The notes beneath the pieces are model-generated. The model was not told the DNA's origin, made no database searches, and worked only from the letters and a program-made list of their open reading frames with translations. Made by a program: the position numbers and the translations under genes. Positions 7,708 to 15,762 of a DNA stretch of 64,000 nucleotides are shown here, one piece after another (positions within the stretch are counted from its first letter, which is position 1; each line of letters opens with the position of its first letter). The stretch comes from Betaproteobacteria bacterium (GTDB lineage: Bacteria; Pseudomonadota; Gammaproteobacteria; Burkholderiales; SG8-41), in NCBI GenBank assembly GCA_028292435.1, contig JAQGMI010000176.1, forward strand, positions 21,078-85,077. Reading direction: 5' to 3'.

Positions 7708-9418
7708 TCTAACGCGACGTTCCCTATCGCGCGCTTTCGTCGTTGCAGTTTTCCTTGTTGCGTTCTCCTGGATTGGCGCGGTGTGCGCCCGGAGTTCCGC
7801 GCCGCCACCTGACACTATCTTCATCAACGGCAAAGTGGTTGTGTATGACGCCGCGCCGGCGCAGGCATTGGCGGTGCGCGACGGGAGAATTGCCGCAATC
7901 GGCAGCACGTCACGTCTTCGCGCGCTGGCAGGTGCCGCGACCCGTGTCATCGATCTCGGCGGCCGCACGGTCATTCCTGGTCTGATCGATTCACATATCC
8001 ACGCGATTCGAGCAGGGCTCAACTACAACACCGAAGTGCACTGGTTCGGCGTACGCACGCTCGAGGAAGCGCTCGGCCGCCTGCGTGCGGCAGCGCAAAA
8101 GGCACCGCGCGGATCATGGCTCGTGGTGGCAGGCGGTTGGACGGAGCGGCAGTTGCGCGAAGACCGGCTGCCGACGCAGGCCGAGATCGCAGCGGCCGCG
8201 CCCGATCATCAGGTCTACGTTCAGTTGCTCTACCGCAAAGTGCTGCTCGGGCCGGGCGGCGCCGAGGCGCTGGCAATAAGTGACGAGGCCGGCAATCCCG
8301 AGTTAGCTGCGCGCCTCACCATCGAACGCGACGCGGACGGCAAGCCGACCGGCTGGCTAAGCGGCGACAACCGCGCCATCAGCGACCTTTTTAATCTTTT
8401 GCCGCGCCCGACGTTTGAACAGAAACTTGCAGGAACACGCGCATTCTTTCGCGCGCTCAATGCGATGGGCGTTACCGGCGTGAGCGATCCGGGCGGCTAC
8501 AACATCGAGCGCGACGATTACCAGCCTGTGATGCAGATTTGGCGGGATCGCGAGCTTACCTTACGCGTGCGATACAGCTTGAGTGCGCCCCGCCGCGATC
8601 ATGAACTCGAAGACTTCAAAGAGTTGACGCAAACGCTGCCGATGCAGTCGGGTGACGACTGGTTGCGCTTTAACGGCATTGGCGAAAACGTCACCTGGGG
8701 CCTTTACAACAACGACAGGCCGACCGACGCTCAGAAAGAGCAGCTCTACCAAGTGCTGCGCTGGGCCGTGTCGCGCGGCATGACGGCGACATTCCACTGG
8801 CACAACGACCGCCCTGTGCATCATCTGCTCAATGTGCTGGCGCGAGTCAACGCCCGGTCGCCGATTGCAAAACTGCGTTGGTCGATCGCCCATCTCAACG
8901 ATGCGTCGCCGGCAACGCTCAACCGTTTGAAGGCGATGGGTATGGGCTGGCTCGTGCAGAACGCGTTCTATTTCCGCGGCGAGGCGTTCCTCGGTCAGCG
9001 CGGCGCCGCTGCCGCGCGCGTAGCGCCGCCGCTGGTCAGCGCATTGCGAATGAAGCTGCCGGTCGGCGGCGGCACCGATGCGCACCGCGTGATGGGGCCT
9101 AACCCGTTCGTCTCACTGCAATGGATGGTCGATGGCAAAACGGTCTCCGGCATCGCCATGCGTGCGCCGGTAGAACGGCCGACCCGGATCGAAGCCTTGC
9201 GGCTTTACACACAGGGAAGCGCCTGGTTTACGTTTGAAGAGAAGCTGCGCGGCGCACTCAAGGCCGGTCAGCTCGCCGATCTCGCGGTGCTAAGCGGCGA
9301 TTACCTCACCGTGCCGGTCAATCAAATCGGCGGCATCGTGTCGCTGTTGACTATGGTCGGCGGGCGAATTGTGTTTGCGGATGGGCCCTATGTCGGGCTG
9401 GAAGAGAAAATGCGATGA
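7697..9418 (+). CDS. Exported amidohydrolase of the YtcJ/amidohydrolase-3 family
   Basis: A 573-residue metal-dependent hydrolase. The N-terminus (about 30 residues, arginine-rich then hydrophobic, ending GAVCARSSA) looks like a signal peptide or membrane anchor. The mature part opens with the typical composite-domain motif (IFINGKVVVYD), then GRTVIPGLIDSHIHAIRAG with the HxH metal site, a later GGGTDAHRV motif, and a C-terminal beta strand set (GQLADLAVLSGDYL). YtcJ-type enzymes hydrolyse N-acyl or amide-like compounds; the substrate is unknown. An in-frame GTG at 7685 is an alternative start, but the ATG at 7697 reads MLRTLTRR, a good n-region. The start codon lies inside a dispersed repeat and has no clear ribosome-binding site. 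Confidence 0.85.
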   Translation: MLRTLTRRSLSRAFVVAVFLVAFSWIGAVCARSSAPPPDTIFINGKVVVYDAAPAQALAVRDGRIAAIGSTSRLRALAGAATRVIDLGGRTVIPGLIDSHIHAIRAGLNYNTEVHWFGVRTLEEALGRLRAAAQKAPRGSWLVVAGGWTERQLREDRLPTQAEIAAAAPDHQVYVQLLYRKVLLGPGGAEALAISDEAGNPELAARLTIERDADGKPTGWLSGDNRAISDLFNLLPRPTFEQKLAGTRAFFRALNAMGVTGVSDPGGYNIERDDYQPVMQIWRDRELTLRVRYSLSAPRRDHELEDFKELTQTLPMQSGDDWLRFNGIGENVTWGLYNNDRPTDAQKEQLYQVLRWAVSRGMTATFHWHNDRPVHHLLNVLARVNARSPIAKLRWSIAHLNDASPATLNRLKAMGMGWLVQNAFYFRGEAFLGQRGAAAARVAPPLVSALRMKLPVGGGTDAHRVMGPNPFVSLQWMVDGKTVSGIAMRAPVERPTRIEALRLYTQGSAWFTFEEKLRGALKAGQLADLAVLSGDYLTVPVNQIGGIVSLLTMVGGRIVFADGPYVGLEEKMR

Positions 9419-9424
9419 ACGAAC

Positions 9425-9865
9425 TCATCGTTTGACTTGCGGAGCGCCGACGAACTCGACGTCCGCAATCCAGTTGCGCTGACGCCGTGCAAGCCGCGAA
9501 TCAGCGCATTCGCCGTCAAAGCTGGTCGGCGCGCGTTTGATCAATGAAGGATCGACGCCGTCGAACGCGTTGACACTGACGACCGCATACAGCTTTCCCT
9601 CGATGCGACTCGTGACGACCGGCACCACGCCGCAGCGTGCGCACACGTAAAATTCTGCGGTGCGCGTGCCGAATGCATAACGCGATAACGCCGCTTCGTC
9701 TTTTACCGCTATCCTGAGCGAGCCTTGCGGCGCGGACGTCCACACGCCGCCATGCTTCACGCAAAACGAGCAGTCGCAGACGCGCGCCGGAATCTCGCGC
9801 GGCTCGGACAGCCAATCGAGCGCGAATGAAATGTTGCCGCAGTGGCATTTTCCGTGAATCAGCAT
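9425..9865 (-). CDS. GFA/CENP-V family zinc protein
   Basis: A 146-residue protein of the glutathione-dependent formaldehyde-activating (GFA) fold. Zinc ligands are visible as CHCG near residue 8, CDCSFC near residue 30 and CARCG near residue 76, the standard spacing for the structural and catalytic zinc sites. Family members bind or process S-(hydroxymethyl)glutathione or related thiol adducts, though most are uncharacterised. It is convergent with the amidohydrolase and may be a single-gene unit. Confidence 0.88.
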   Translation of the reverse strand: MLIHGKCHCGNISFALDWLSEPREIPARVCDCSFCVKHGGVWTSAPQGSLRIAVKDEAALSRYAFGTRTAEFYVCARCGVVPVVTSRIEGKLYAVVSVNAFDGVDPSLIKRAPTSFDGECADSRLARRQRNWIADVEFVGAPQVKR

Positions 9866-9903
9866 CGTGTCACCTCGTCGACGCGCTCGAACCCGCGAAG
9901 AAA

Positions 9904-9933
9904 AAGGCCGCGCAGATTGCTCCGTGCGGCCTT
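9904..9933 (-). terminator. Rho-independent terminator after the cupin gene
   Basis: On the - strand the stem AAGGCCGC (9933-9926) pairs with GCGGCCTT (9911-9904) and runs into TTTC. It lies 22 bp past the cupin stop codon. Confidence 0.7.
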
Positions 9934-9955
9934 CGCTTAACTTTGAACCTTCTGC

Positions 9956-10420
9956 TTACTTTTTCGGCTCAAAACCCTTGTCGTAATGCGCGCCGGTCAT
10001 CTGGCCGTCCGCCGCCATGCCGTGAATGCCATGCGACAAATCTTTCACGGTGAAGAAATAAACATCTTCGTCGTGCGTCGCCACGGTTGAATGAACGGTA
10101 TTCGCGGGGAAGTACAACAGCGTGCCCGGGCCGCACAATTGTTCTGGCTGGTCCGCGATTTTCACGCGCAGGGTTCCCTGCACGATGTAGTTCCACTGCT
10201 CGTTCGGGTGCAGATGCGGACGCGCGCCGGTGCCCTTTTCCTTGCGGATGAGTCCGCACTGCATGCGCTCGCCTTCGATCACCGGGCCGAACGCAGTCGA
10301 ATAGCCGATGCCGGCATCCATGCCCGCCATTTTCCGGAGTTCGAAAATGTAATTGCCGTTGCCGGCTTTGACCGCACCTTCGTTCTTCGTGTTGTCTTTC
10401 GGTTTCTGCACTGCGCTCAT
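9956..10420 (-). CDS. Single-domain cupin protein
   Basis: A 154-residue protein with one cupin barrel. The first motif is readable as GARPHLHPNEQWNYIVQGTLRV (about residues 66-87) with metal-type residues His71, His73 and Glu76. The second motif (YFPANTVHS, about 107-115) supplies the fourth ligand position. Such proteins are dioxygenases, isomerases or ligand sensors; nothing distinguishes these here. It is 44 bp downstream of an HbpS/GlcG-like gene on the same strand and has its own terminator. Confidence 0.82.
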   Translation of the reverse strand: MSAVQKPKDNTKNEGAVKAGNGNYIFELRKMAGMDAGIGYSTAFGPVIEGERMQCGLIRKEKGTGARPHLHPNEQWNYIVQGTLRVKIADQPEQLCGPGTLLYFPANTVHSTVATHDEDVYFFTVKDLSHGIHGMAADGQMTGAHYDKGFEPKK

Positions 10421-10464
10421 TGCATCGCTCCTGAATTCGTTGTTCTGTTCGCTCCGTTTGTAAA

Positions 10465-10899
10465 CTAAGCCGAAACGTCAGCCTGAAGCCCGGCCTTCTC
10501 GATACCGGCCGCACAGCAGGCTTCGTCTTCGTCGCCAGTGCCGCCGCTCGCGCCCGCGGAGCCGACGATATTGCCAGCCGCATCTTTAATCAGCGCAGCG
10601 CCGGTTTGCGGCAGAAACTTGCCTTTCGCCGTCGAAGCGAGCGACAGGAAAAAATTGGGATTGTCCTTGGCGCGCTTGCCCAGAGCGCGGCTCGAGCACC
10701 CCATCGCGACCGCACCCCATGCCTTGCCCATCGCCACATCCATGCGAAACATGCTGGCGTTGTCTTCGCGCTGCGCTGAAACGATATTGCCAGCGGCATC
10801 GAGCACGACAACGGCGAGCGGCTTGACTTTCATTTCATGCGCCTTCGCGATCGCGCCTTCGATAATGGTGTTGGCTTGCTTCAAAGTGATGCCGGACAT
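10465..10899 (-). CDS. GlcG/HbpS family protein (DUF336-type)
   Basis: A 144-residue protein matching the GlcG/HbpS fold: N-terminal helix (TLKQANTIIEGAIAKA), LAVVVLDAAGNIV, and a glycine-rich C-terminus (IVGSAGASGGTGDEDEACC). Homologues bind heme or occur beside glycolate, propanediol and aromatic degradation genes without known catalysis. No signal peptide is present. It is the first gene of a - strand pair with the cupin and divergent from the amidase, so the region 10900-11109 should carry back-to-back promoters. Confidence 0.85.
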   Translation of the reverse strand: MSGITLKQANTIIEGAIAKAHEMKVKPLAVVVLDAAGNIVSAQREDNASMFRMDVAMGKAWGAVAMGCSSRALGKRAKDNPNFFLSLASTAKGKFLPQTGAALIKDAAGNIVGSAGASGGTGDEDEACCAAGIEKAGLQADVSA

Positions 10900-11109
10900 G
10901 AGGTTCTCCGTGAGGTGATGGGCCGCAGTTTGCGCGGCTTGAAGCGCAGGTCTGCGGGTAGAAAAACGGCTTCGGACTATACAAGTGCAACGGGCGCACT
11001 GTCAATTTACGGCGCCGCAGGTAGAATGCATTTCCTGAACCGTCGCTGAGCCCAATATGTTTCTCACGGTCTCGCGACTTCCATTACCGACACTATTGAA
11101 TCGACCGAC

Positions 11110-12738
11110 ATGACCAACGACGTGCATTTCCTCACCCTTGCTGAAGCAGGCGACCTCATTCGCGCCAAAAAACTTTCGCCGCTCGAGTACACCGAAGCGC
11201 TCATCAAGCGCATCGAAACCTTCGAGCCGCAGTTAAGCGCATTTATCACGCGCACCTTCGAGCTCGCGCGCCAGCACGCGCGCGCGGCCGAAGCTGAAAT
11301 TGCAGCCGGCAAGTATCGCGGGCCGCTGCACGGCGTGCCGTTCGCGCTCAAGGATATTTACGATACCAAAGGCATCCTGACCTCCGGCGGCTCCAAAGTC
11401 TGTAAGGACAATATCCCGACGGAAGATGCGACGACGACGCGTCGCCTGTTCGATGCGGGCATGGTTCTGCTCGGTAAATTGCAAACGCACGAATTCGCGC
11501 ACGGCGGACCGTCGTTCGATCTGCCGTGGCCGCCGTCGCGCAATCCCTGGCACTTGGAGCATTTCACCGGCGGCTCGTCGAGCGGCTCGGCATCGGCGCT
11601 CGCTGCCGGCCTGGTTCCCGCATCGCTCGGGTCGGACACCGGTGGCTCGATTCGCGGTCCTTCGTCATTCTGCGGTCTCAGCGGACTCATGCCGACTTCC
11701 GGCCTTGTAAGCCGCGCCGGCGTCATCCCGAACTCGTTTACGTTTGACCACTGCGGCCCGATGGCCCGCACCGTCGAGGACTGCGCGATCCTGCTGCAGG
11801 CATTAGCCGGCTTCGACGCGAAAGATGCCGGCAGCATCGCGAGCGAAATTCCCGACTATCACGCGGCGCTGCAAGGTGACATCAAAGGACTGCGCATCGG
11901 CGTGCTGCGCCATTATTGGGAAAAAGACTCGCCCGCGCATCCCGATCTCGCCAAAGCGATGGACGCGGCAATCGATCAATTTAAAAAACTCGGCGCGAAG
12001 GTCGAAGATTGCCAGACGCGGCCGATGCAGGATTCGTTCGACACCAAGGTCGTCATCGCTGAAAGCGAAATTTATTCGATTCATTACGACAATCTCAAGT
12101 CGCGCCCCGGCGATTTCGGCCGCGACTTCCTGGGCCGCGTGCTGCCGGCATGCCTCTTCCAGTCGTCGGACTACGTGCAGGCCGCGCGCGAGCATCGCAA
12201 AATCATCGCATCGGTCACGCCGCTCTTCCAAAAGTACGATGTGCTGCTCGCCGCCGGATTCGGCCCCGCGCCGCGCCTCGATCAGCAGCGGACCGCGTCC
12301 TTCTGGCAGAAATCCAACGTGTTTACGCCTTCGAACGTGTGGGGCGGCCCTTCGCTCGCCTTGCCGGTTGGCATGAGCGGCGCTTTCCCGCTCGGCATGC
12401 AGATCATCGGTCGTCCATTCGCAGAAGCGACGGTGTTGCGCGCGGGCCATGCTTATCAGCGCGCAACCGACTGGCACACGCGGCATCCTCAACTCGCAGC
12501 CGGCACGCCGCAGCCGAAACTCGAGCCGAAGGGCAACGACCCGGTCGCCGCCGACATCGACGCGAAAACGCGCGACTTCGTGTTACGCACTGCCGAGCGC
12601 GCGGGTCTCAAGCTGAACGAAGTGCAAACGACGATATTGCTCGAGACCGCGCCGTTCGCGCTCGCGATGGCCGAACGCATCCGCAAGCCGCGTAACCGCA
12701 TGGAAGAGCCGTCGCTGGTGTTTCGCTTTCCCGGCTGA
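11110..12738 (+). CDS. Amidase signature family hydrolase
   Basis: A 542-residue amidase. The Ser-cis-Ser-Lys triad is complete by motif: Lys81 in FALKDIYDTKG, Ser156 in GGSSSGSA and Ser180 in GSDTGGSIRGPS, with the spacing known from the family. The C-terminal 70 residues (about 470-542) extend past the usual catalytic domain and carry a short helical segment that may be an accessory module. The gene ends 5 bp before a Bug-type binding protein, and a deacylase follows, suggesting uptake and hydrolysis of an amide or N-acyl compound. Confidence 0.9.
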   Translation: MTNDVHFLTLAEAGDLIRAKKLSPLEYTEALIKRIETFEPQLSAFITRTFELARQHARAAEAEIAAGKYRGPLHGVPFALKDIYDTKGILTSGGSKVCKDNIPTEDATTTRRLFDAGMVLLGKLQTHEFAHGGPSFDLPWPPSRNPWHLEHFTGGSSSGSASALAAGLVPASLGSDTGGSIRGPSSFCGLSGLMPTSGLVSRAGVIPNSFTFDHCGPMARTVEDCAILLQALAGFDAKDAGSIASEIPDYHAALQGDIKGLRIGVLRHYWEKDSPAHPDLAKAMDAAIDQFKKLGAKVEDCQTRPMQDSFDTKVVIAESEIYSIHYDNLKSRPGDFGRDFLGRVLPACLFQSSDYVQAAREHRKIIASVTPLFQKYDVLLAAGFGPAPRLDQQRTASFWQKSNVFTPSNVWGGPSLALPVGMSGAFPLGMQIIGRPFAEATVLRAGHAYQRATDWHTRHPQLAAGTPQPKLEPKGNDPVAADIDAKTRDFVLRTAERAGLKLNEVQTTILLETAPFALAMAERIRKPRNRMEEPSLVFRFPG

Positions 12739-12743
12739 ACGCG

Positions 12744-13721
12744 ATGGCGTCATCGCTTCGATTCATCGCCGTCGTGCTCGCATTTATCGTTAGCACGCCG
12801 GCGTGGCCGCAGTCAACCTGGAAGCCCGAGAAAAACGTCGAGATCATCGTGCCCGCGGCACCCGGCGCGGCGTTCGACACGACCGGCCGCACCTTGCAGC
12901 GGCTGTTGCAGGATCAGAAGATACTGCCCGGCTCGAGCAGCGTCATCAACAAAGCGGGCGGCGGCGGCGTCATTGCCATGAACTATCTCAATGCGCATCC
13001 AGGCGACGCCAACTATCTGTTCGTGATGACGGCCAGCGTCCTGACGAACCATATTCTCGGCGTGTCGAAGGATACCTACACCGATTTCACGCCGCTTTCG
13101 ATGCTGTTCAGCGAATATCTCGCGTACGGCGTGCGCGCCGATTCGCCGATTAAAACAGCGAAGGATCTCGCCGATGCCTTGCGCAAGGACCCGACGAAAT
13201 ACAGCATCGCCGTTGCCACCAGCCGCGGCGGCGCGCTGCACATCGCGACCGGACTTGCGCTCAAAGCGGCGGGCGTCGACGTCAAGAAACTGCGCATCGT
13301 CGTGTTCAATGCGAACGCCGAATCACTGACGTCAATGCTGGGCGGCCATGTCGACGTTGCCGTGTCGACGGTCAACAGCTTCGTGCCGCATGCGCAGGCA
13401 GGTAAATTACGCGTGATCGCCGTGTCGTCGCCGCGCCGGCTCAAAGGTTTCGCCGATGCGCCGACATGGAAAGAACAAGGAATCAACTCGGAGTACGCCA
13501 GCTGGCGCGGCATGATGGGCCCGCGCGGACTCAACGCCGCGCAGACCGCCTATTGGGAAGATGTTTTTGGCAAGTTGACGCGTAGCGACGAATGGCGACA
13601 GGACGTTGAAAAGAATTTGTGGGAAGTCACGTACAAAGGCAGCCGCGACTCGACGCGCGAAATGGAACAGCATTACGACGAGATGCGGCGCATGCTCATC
13701 GAGCTCGAACTGGTCAAATAG
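12744..13721 (+). CDS. Bug-family periplasmic substrate-binding protein
   Basis: A 325-residue TctC/Bug-type protein with a signal peptide (residues 1-23, ending AWPQ) and family hallmarks: WKPEKNVEIIVPAAPGAAFD near the mature N-terminus, NKAGGGGVIAMNYL, and the late TWKEQGIN motif. It closely resembles the Bug proteins at 40281 and 42456, including the C-terminal region. It lies between an amidase and a deacylase, so the ligand is plausibly an amide or N-acylated acid. No TctA/TctB membrane subunits are present in the window. Confidence 0.9.
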   Translation: MASSLRFIAVVLAFIVSTPAWPQSTWKPEKNVEIIVPAAPGAAFDTTGRTLQRLLQDQKILPGSSSVINKAGGGGVIAMNYLNAHPGDANYLFVMTASVLTNHILGVSKDTYTDFTPLSMLFSEYLAYGVRADSPIKTAKDLADALRKDPTKYSIAVATSRGGALHIATGLALKAAGVDVKKLRIVVFNANAESLTSMLGGHVDVAVSTVNSFVPHAQAGKLRVIAVSSPRRLKGFADAPTWKEQGINSEYASWRGMMGPRGLNAAQTAYWEDVFGKLTRSDEWRQDVEKNLWEVTYKGSRDSTREMEQHYDEMRRMLIELELVK

Positions 13722-13754
13722 TTTTTACCACGACGTAATTTTTTGGAGACCTGC

Positions 13755-14765
13755 ATGAGCGTTGTAACCGGCCCGCGCTGGGCCAGCGAAAAAGAAGGCC
13801 GCAGTTTCACCCGCTTTCCCGTCACGACCATGCTGAATGGCGCCGAGCTGACGATTCCGCTGCACGTGATCACCGGCCGCAATCCGGGCCCGACGTTCGG
13901 CATCATCACCAACACGCACGGCGACGAATTCCTGGCGACGATCGCCATTCGTGAATTCATCGGCAAGCTCGCTACCGCGCAGTTGAGCGGCCGCATCGTG
14001 CTCGTATCGGTCGCGAATCCGATGGCGACCGCCGGCTTCGGCCGCCTGACGCCCGAACAGCACGGCCGCACCGATCTGCACGAAGTGTATCCAGGCAACG
14101 CGCGCGGCAATACGACGCAGATGATTGCGGCCGCGATCACCGAAAATGTGCTGCATCACGTTGACGCGCTGATCGACTTTCATTCGGGCGGCAGCGGCGG
14201 ACGGCTGCAGGCGCGCGTCGATCACAACAGCAAAGCGTCGGCCGAGCTCAAAGAAAAAAATATCGCGCTGGCGCGCGCGTTCGGCGCGCCTTTCGTGCAC
14301 GAGAATGAATTCGCGGGCTCGGCGGCGCACTACCTGAACTCACGCGATGTCGTCGCCGTGAATCCCGAAGTCGGCGGCTGCTACCTCGGCCCGGCGACGT
14401 CGCGCTACTACACTCAGATGATGGTGAACGGACTGGACGGCATGCTGCGGCATCTGGGCATGCTCAAAGGCAAGCCCGCAGCGGCGCGCCAAATTCATTT
14501 CGATACCAAAGCCCGCCGCGAGCTGCGGCCACGCGTGAGCGGATATCTGGTCTCTCATTTTGAAGAACCGCAGCAGCTCGGCACGCTGATCAAAAGCGGC
14601 ACTCGCCTGGGCGAAGTGGTCGATCTTTACAGTTACGAGGTGATTGAAACGATCGACGCGCCTTTCGACGGCTATCTCTTTTTCTCGCGCTACTCGGGCA
14701 TGGTCGGCGCCGGCACCCAGGCGTTCGCGCTCGCCGAAGCCGCGGGGTCTAAGTCGATCGGCTAG
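13755..14765 (+). CDS. Succinylglutamate desuccinylase/aspartoacylase family deacylase
   Basis: A 336-residue M14-like zinc hydrolase. The zinc motif is NTHGDE (His55, Glu58) and the third ligand is His143 in IDFHSGG. The C-terminal part (about 240-330) is a beta-rich domain typical of the AstE/AspA branch. I chose the ATG at 13755 because GGAG at 13745-13748 precedes it; an upstream TTG at 13743 has no such support. It is the third gene of the amidase-Bug-deacylase run and likely removes an acyl group from an N-acyl amino acid or similar substrate. Confidence 0.88.
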   Translation: MSVVTGPRWASEKEGRSFTRFPVTTMLNGAELTIPLHVITGRNPGPTFGIITNTHGDEFLATIAIREFIGKLATAQLSGRIVLVSVANPMATAGFGRLTPEQHGRTDLHEVYPGNARGNTTQMIAAAITENVLHHVDALIDFHSGGSGGRLQARVDHNSKASAELKEKNIALARAFGAPFVHENEFAGSAAHYLNSRDVVAVNPEVGGCYLGPATSRYYTQMMVNGLDGMLRHLGMLKGKPAAARQIHFDTKARRELRPRVSGYLVSHFEEPQQLGTLIKSGTRLGEVVDLYSYEVIETIDAPFDGYLFFSRYSGMVGAGTQAFALAEAAGSKSIG

Positions 14766-14807
14766 AAAGCCGCGCGTGGCAACAAGCTGCCGGATCTGCT
14801 TTGTAAC

Positions 14808-15002
14808 TTAATTCAGATCGATGCCGACGACGTCATTGCCTTCGAATTCGTCCGGTACCGTACCGTCGCCGATGCCGGTGACCATGGCGGCCATGGACTC
14901 GCTCAGTTTGACGAAATATTCGTCGCTGATCGGATCATAAAATCGCTGGCCGAGCGCGACTTCGTTAAATTTGACGCGGTGACGATTGGGGCGGGCGCTC
15001 AT
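14808..15002 (-). CDS. Small acidic hypothetical protein, 64 residues
   Basis: A 64-residue soluble protein (MSARPNRHRVKFNEVALGQ at the start, ending DVVGIDLN). It is rich in Glu, Asp and Val, with no cysteines or hydrophobic segments. The reading frame is bounded by a good ATG and lies 75 bp downstream of the LeuD-like gene on the same strand. The family is not recognised; such short proteins are common beside metabolic operons in Burkholderiales. No function is proposed. Confidence 0.6.
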   Translation of the reverse strand: MSARPNRHRVKFNEVALGQRFYDPISDEYFVKLSESMAAMVTGIGDGTVPDEFEGNDVVGIDLN

Positions 15003-15078
15003 GCGAACTCACTGATGTTATTTTGCTGAAGTTCCAATTGTACCGGCTAACCCGGGATTTCTACAGACCTGCGTAGCG

Positions 15079-15588
15079 TCACTTGGCAGCCGTTTTAGGC
15101 GCGACATAGCCTTCGGTTTCAAGCAATTGAAACAGCCCGCCGGCCTGCATTAATTTTCGCAATGCATCGGGCAGCGGCGAGGCCTTGAGCGCAGTACCCG
15201 TCCGCTGGTTGCGCACGGTGTAATCCTCAAACGAGACCTCGGCGATATCCCCCTCGTTGAACGCCGCTTCGATACCGGCGCACTCGATGGCGGGAAAACC
15301 GAAGTTCACACTGTTGCGGAAAAACAGCCCGTTGATCGATTCGGCGACCAGACAGCCGAGCTTGAGATTGCGCAGTGAGCGCGCGGCCGGCCGGCTCGAG
15401 CCCATGCCGAAATTGCGGCCGCCGATCAGGATGTCGCCGGGCTTGACGAGATCGGTCCAGCCGGGACGATTTGCCGAGAAGACGAATTTCACCTGCTCTT
15501 CCGGCGTCAGATAGAACGCGCGATTCGGCAGAATCAGATCGGTGTTGATGTTGTCGGGAAATTTCCAGACTCTGGCTTCAAATTTCAC
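15079..15588 (-). CDS. LeuD-like small subunit of a 3-isopropylmalate dehydratase family hydro-lyase
   Basis: A 169-residue aconitase swivel domain. It carries DNINTDLILP at about residues 12-21 and GGRNFGMGSSRPAA at about 57-70, the substrate-binding loop with its conserved GSSR. The partner is the large subunit gene at 15763-17016. The pair is associated here with isocitrate lyase/PEP mutase family enzymes rather than leuB or leuA, so 2,3-dimethylmalate or another substituted malate is as likely a substrate as isopropylmalate. A dispersed inverted repeat lies between the two subunit genes. Confidence 0.88.
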   Translation of the reverse strand: MKFEARVWKFPDNINTDLILPNRAFYLTPEEQVKFVFSANRPGWTDLVKPGDILIGGRNFGMGSSRPAARSLRNLKLGCLVAESINGLFFRNSVNFGFPAIECAGIEAAFNEGDIAEVSFEDYTVRNQRTGTALKASPLPDALRKLMQAGGLFQLLETEGYVAPKTAAK

Positions 15589-15610
15589 ATTGACTCCCGA
15601 AAGATCTTGA

Positions 15611-15747
15611 ACCGCAAAGGACGCGAAGGACGCAAAGGAAAAGCGAAACCCAACGGACTATCATGCGACGATCCAAAAGAAACAATGCTGACATCGGTTG
15701 CATTCATCTGTTATCGCTTTTTTGCCTTTCTTCGCGTCCTTTGCGGT
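15611..15747. repeat. Dispersed inverted repeat ACCGCAAAGGACGCGAAG, copy A
   Basis: Perfect 18-bp arms ACCGCAAAGGACGCGAAG (15611-15628) and CTTCGCGTCCTTTGCGGT (15730-15747) enclose about 100 bp. The left arm is extended by a second GGACGCAAAGGAAAA unit and preceded by ATCTTGA. A second copy with the same flank is at 35018-35102. It separates the LeuC-like and LeuD-like genes. Confidence 0.85.
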
Positions 15748-15762
15748 GAAAGGGTCGGACCT

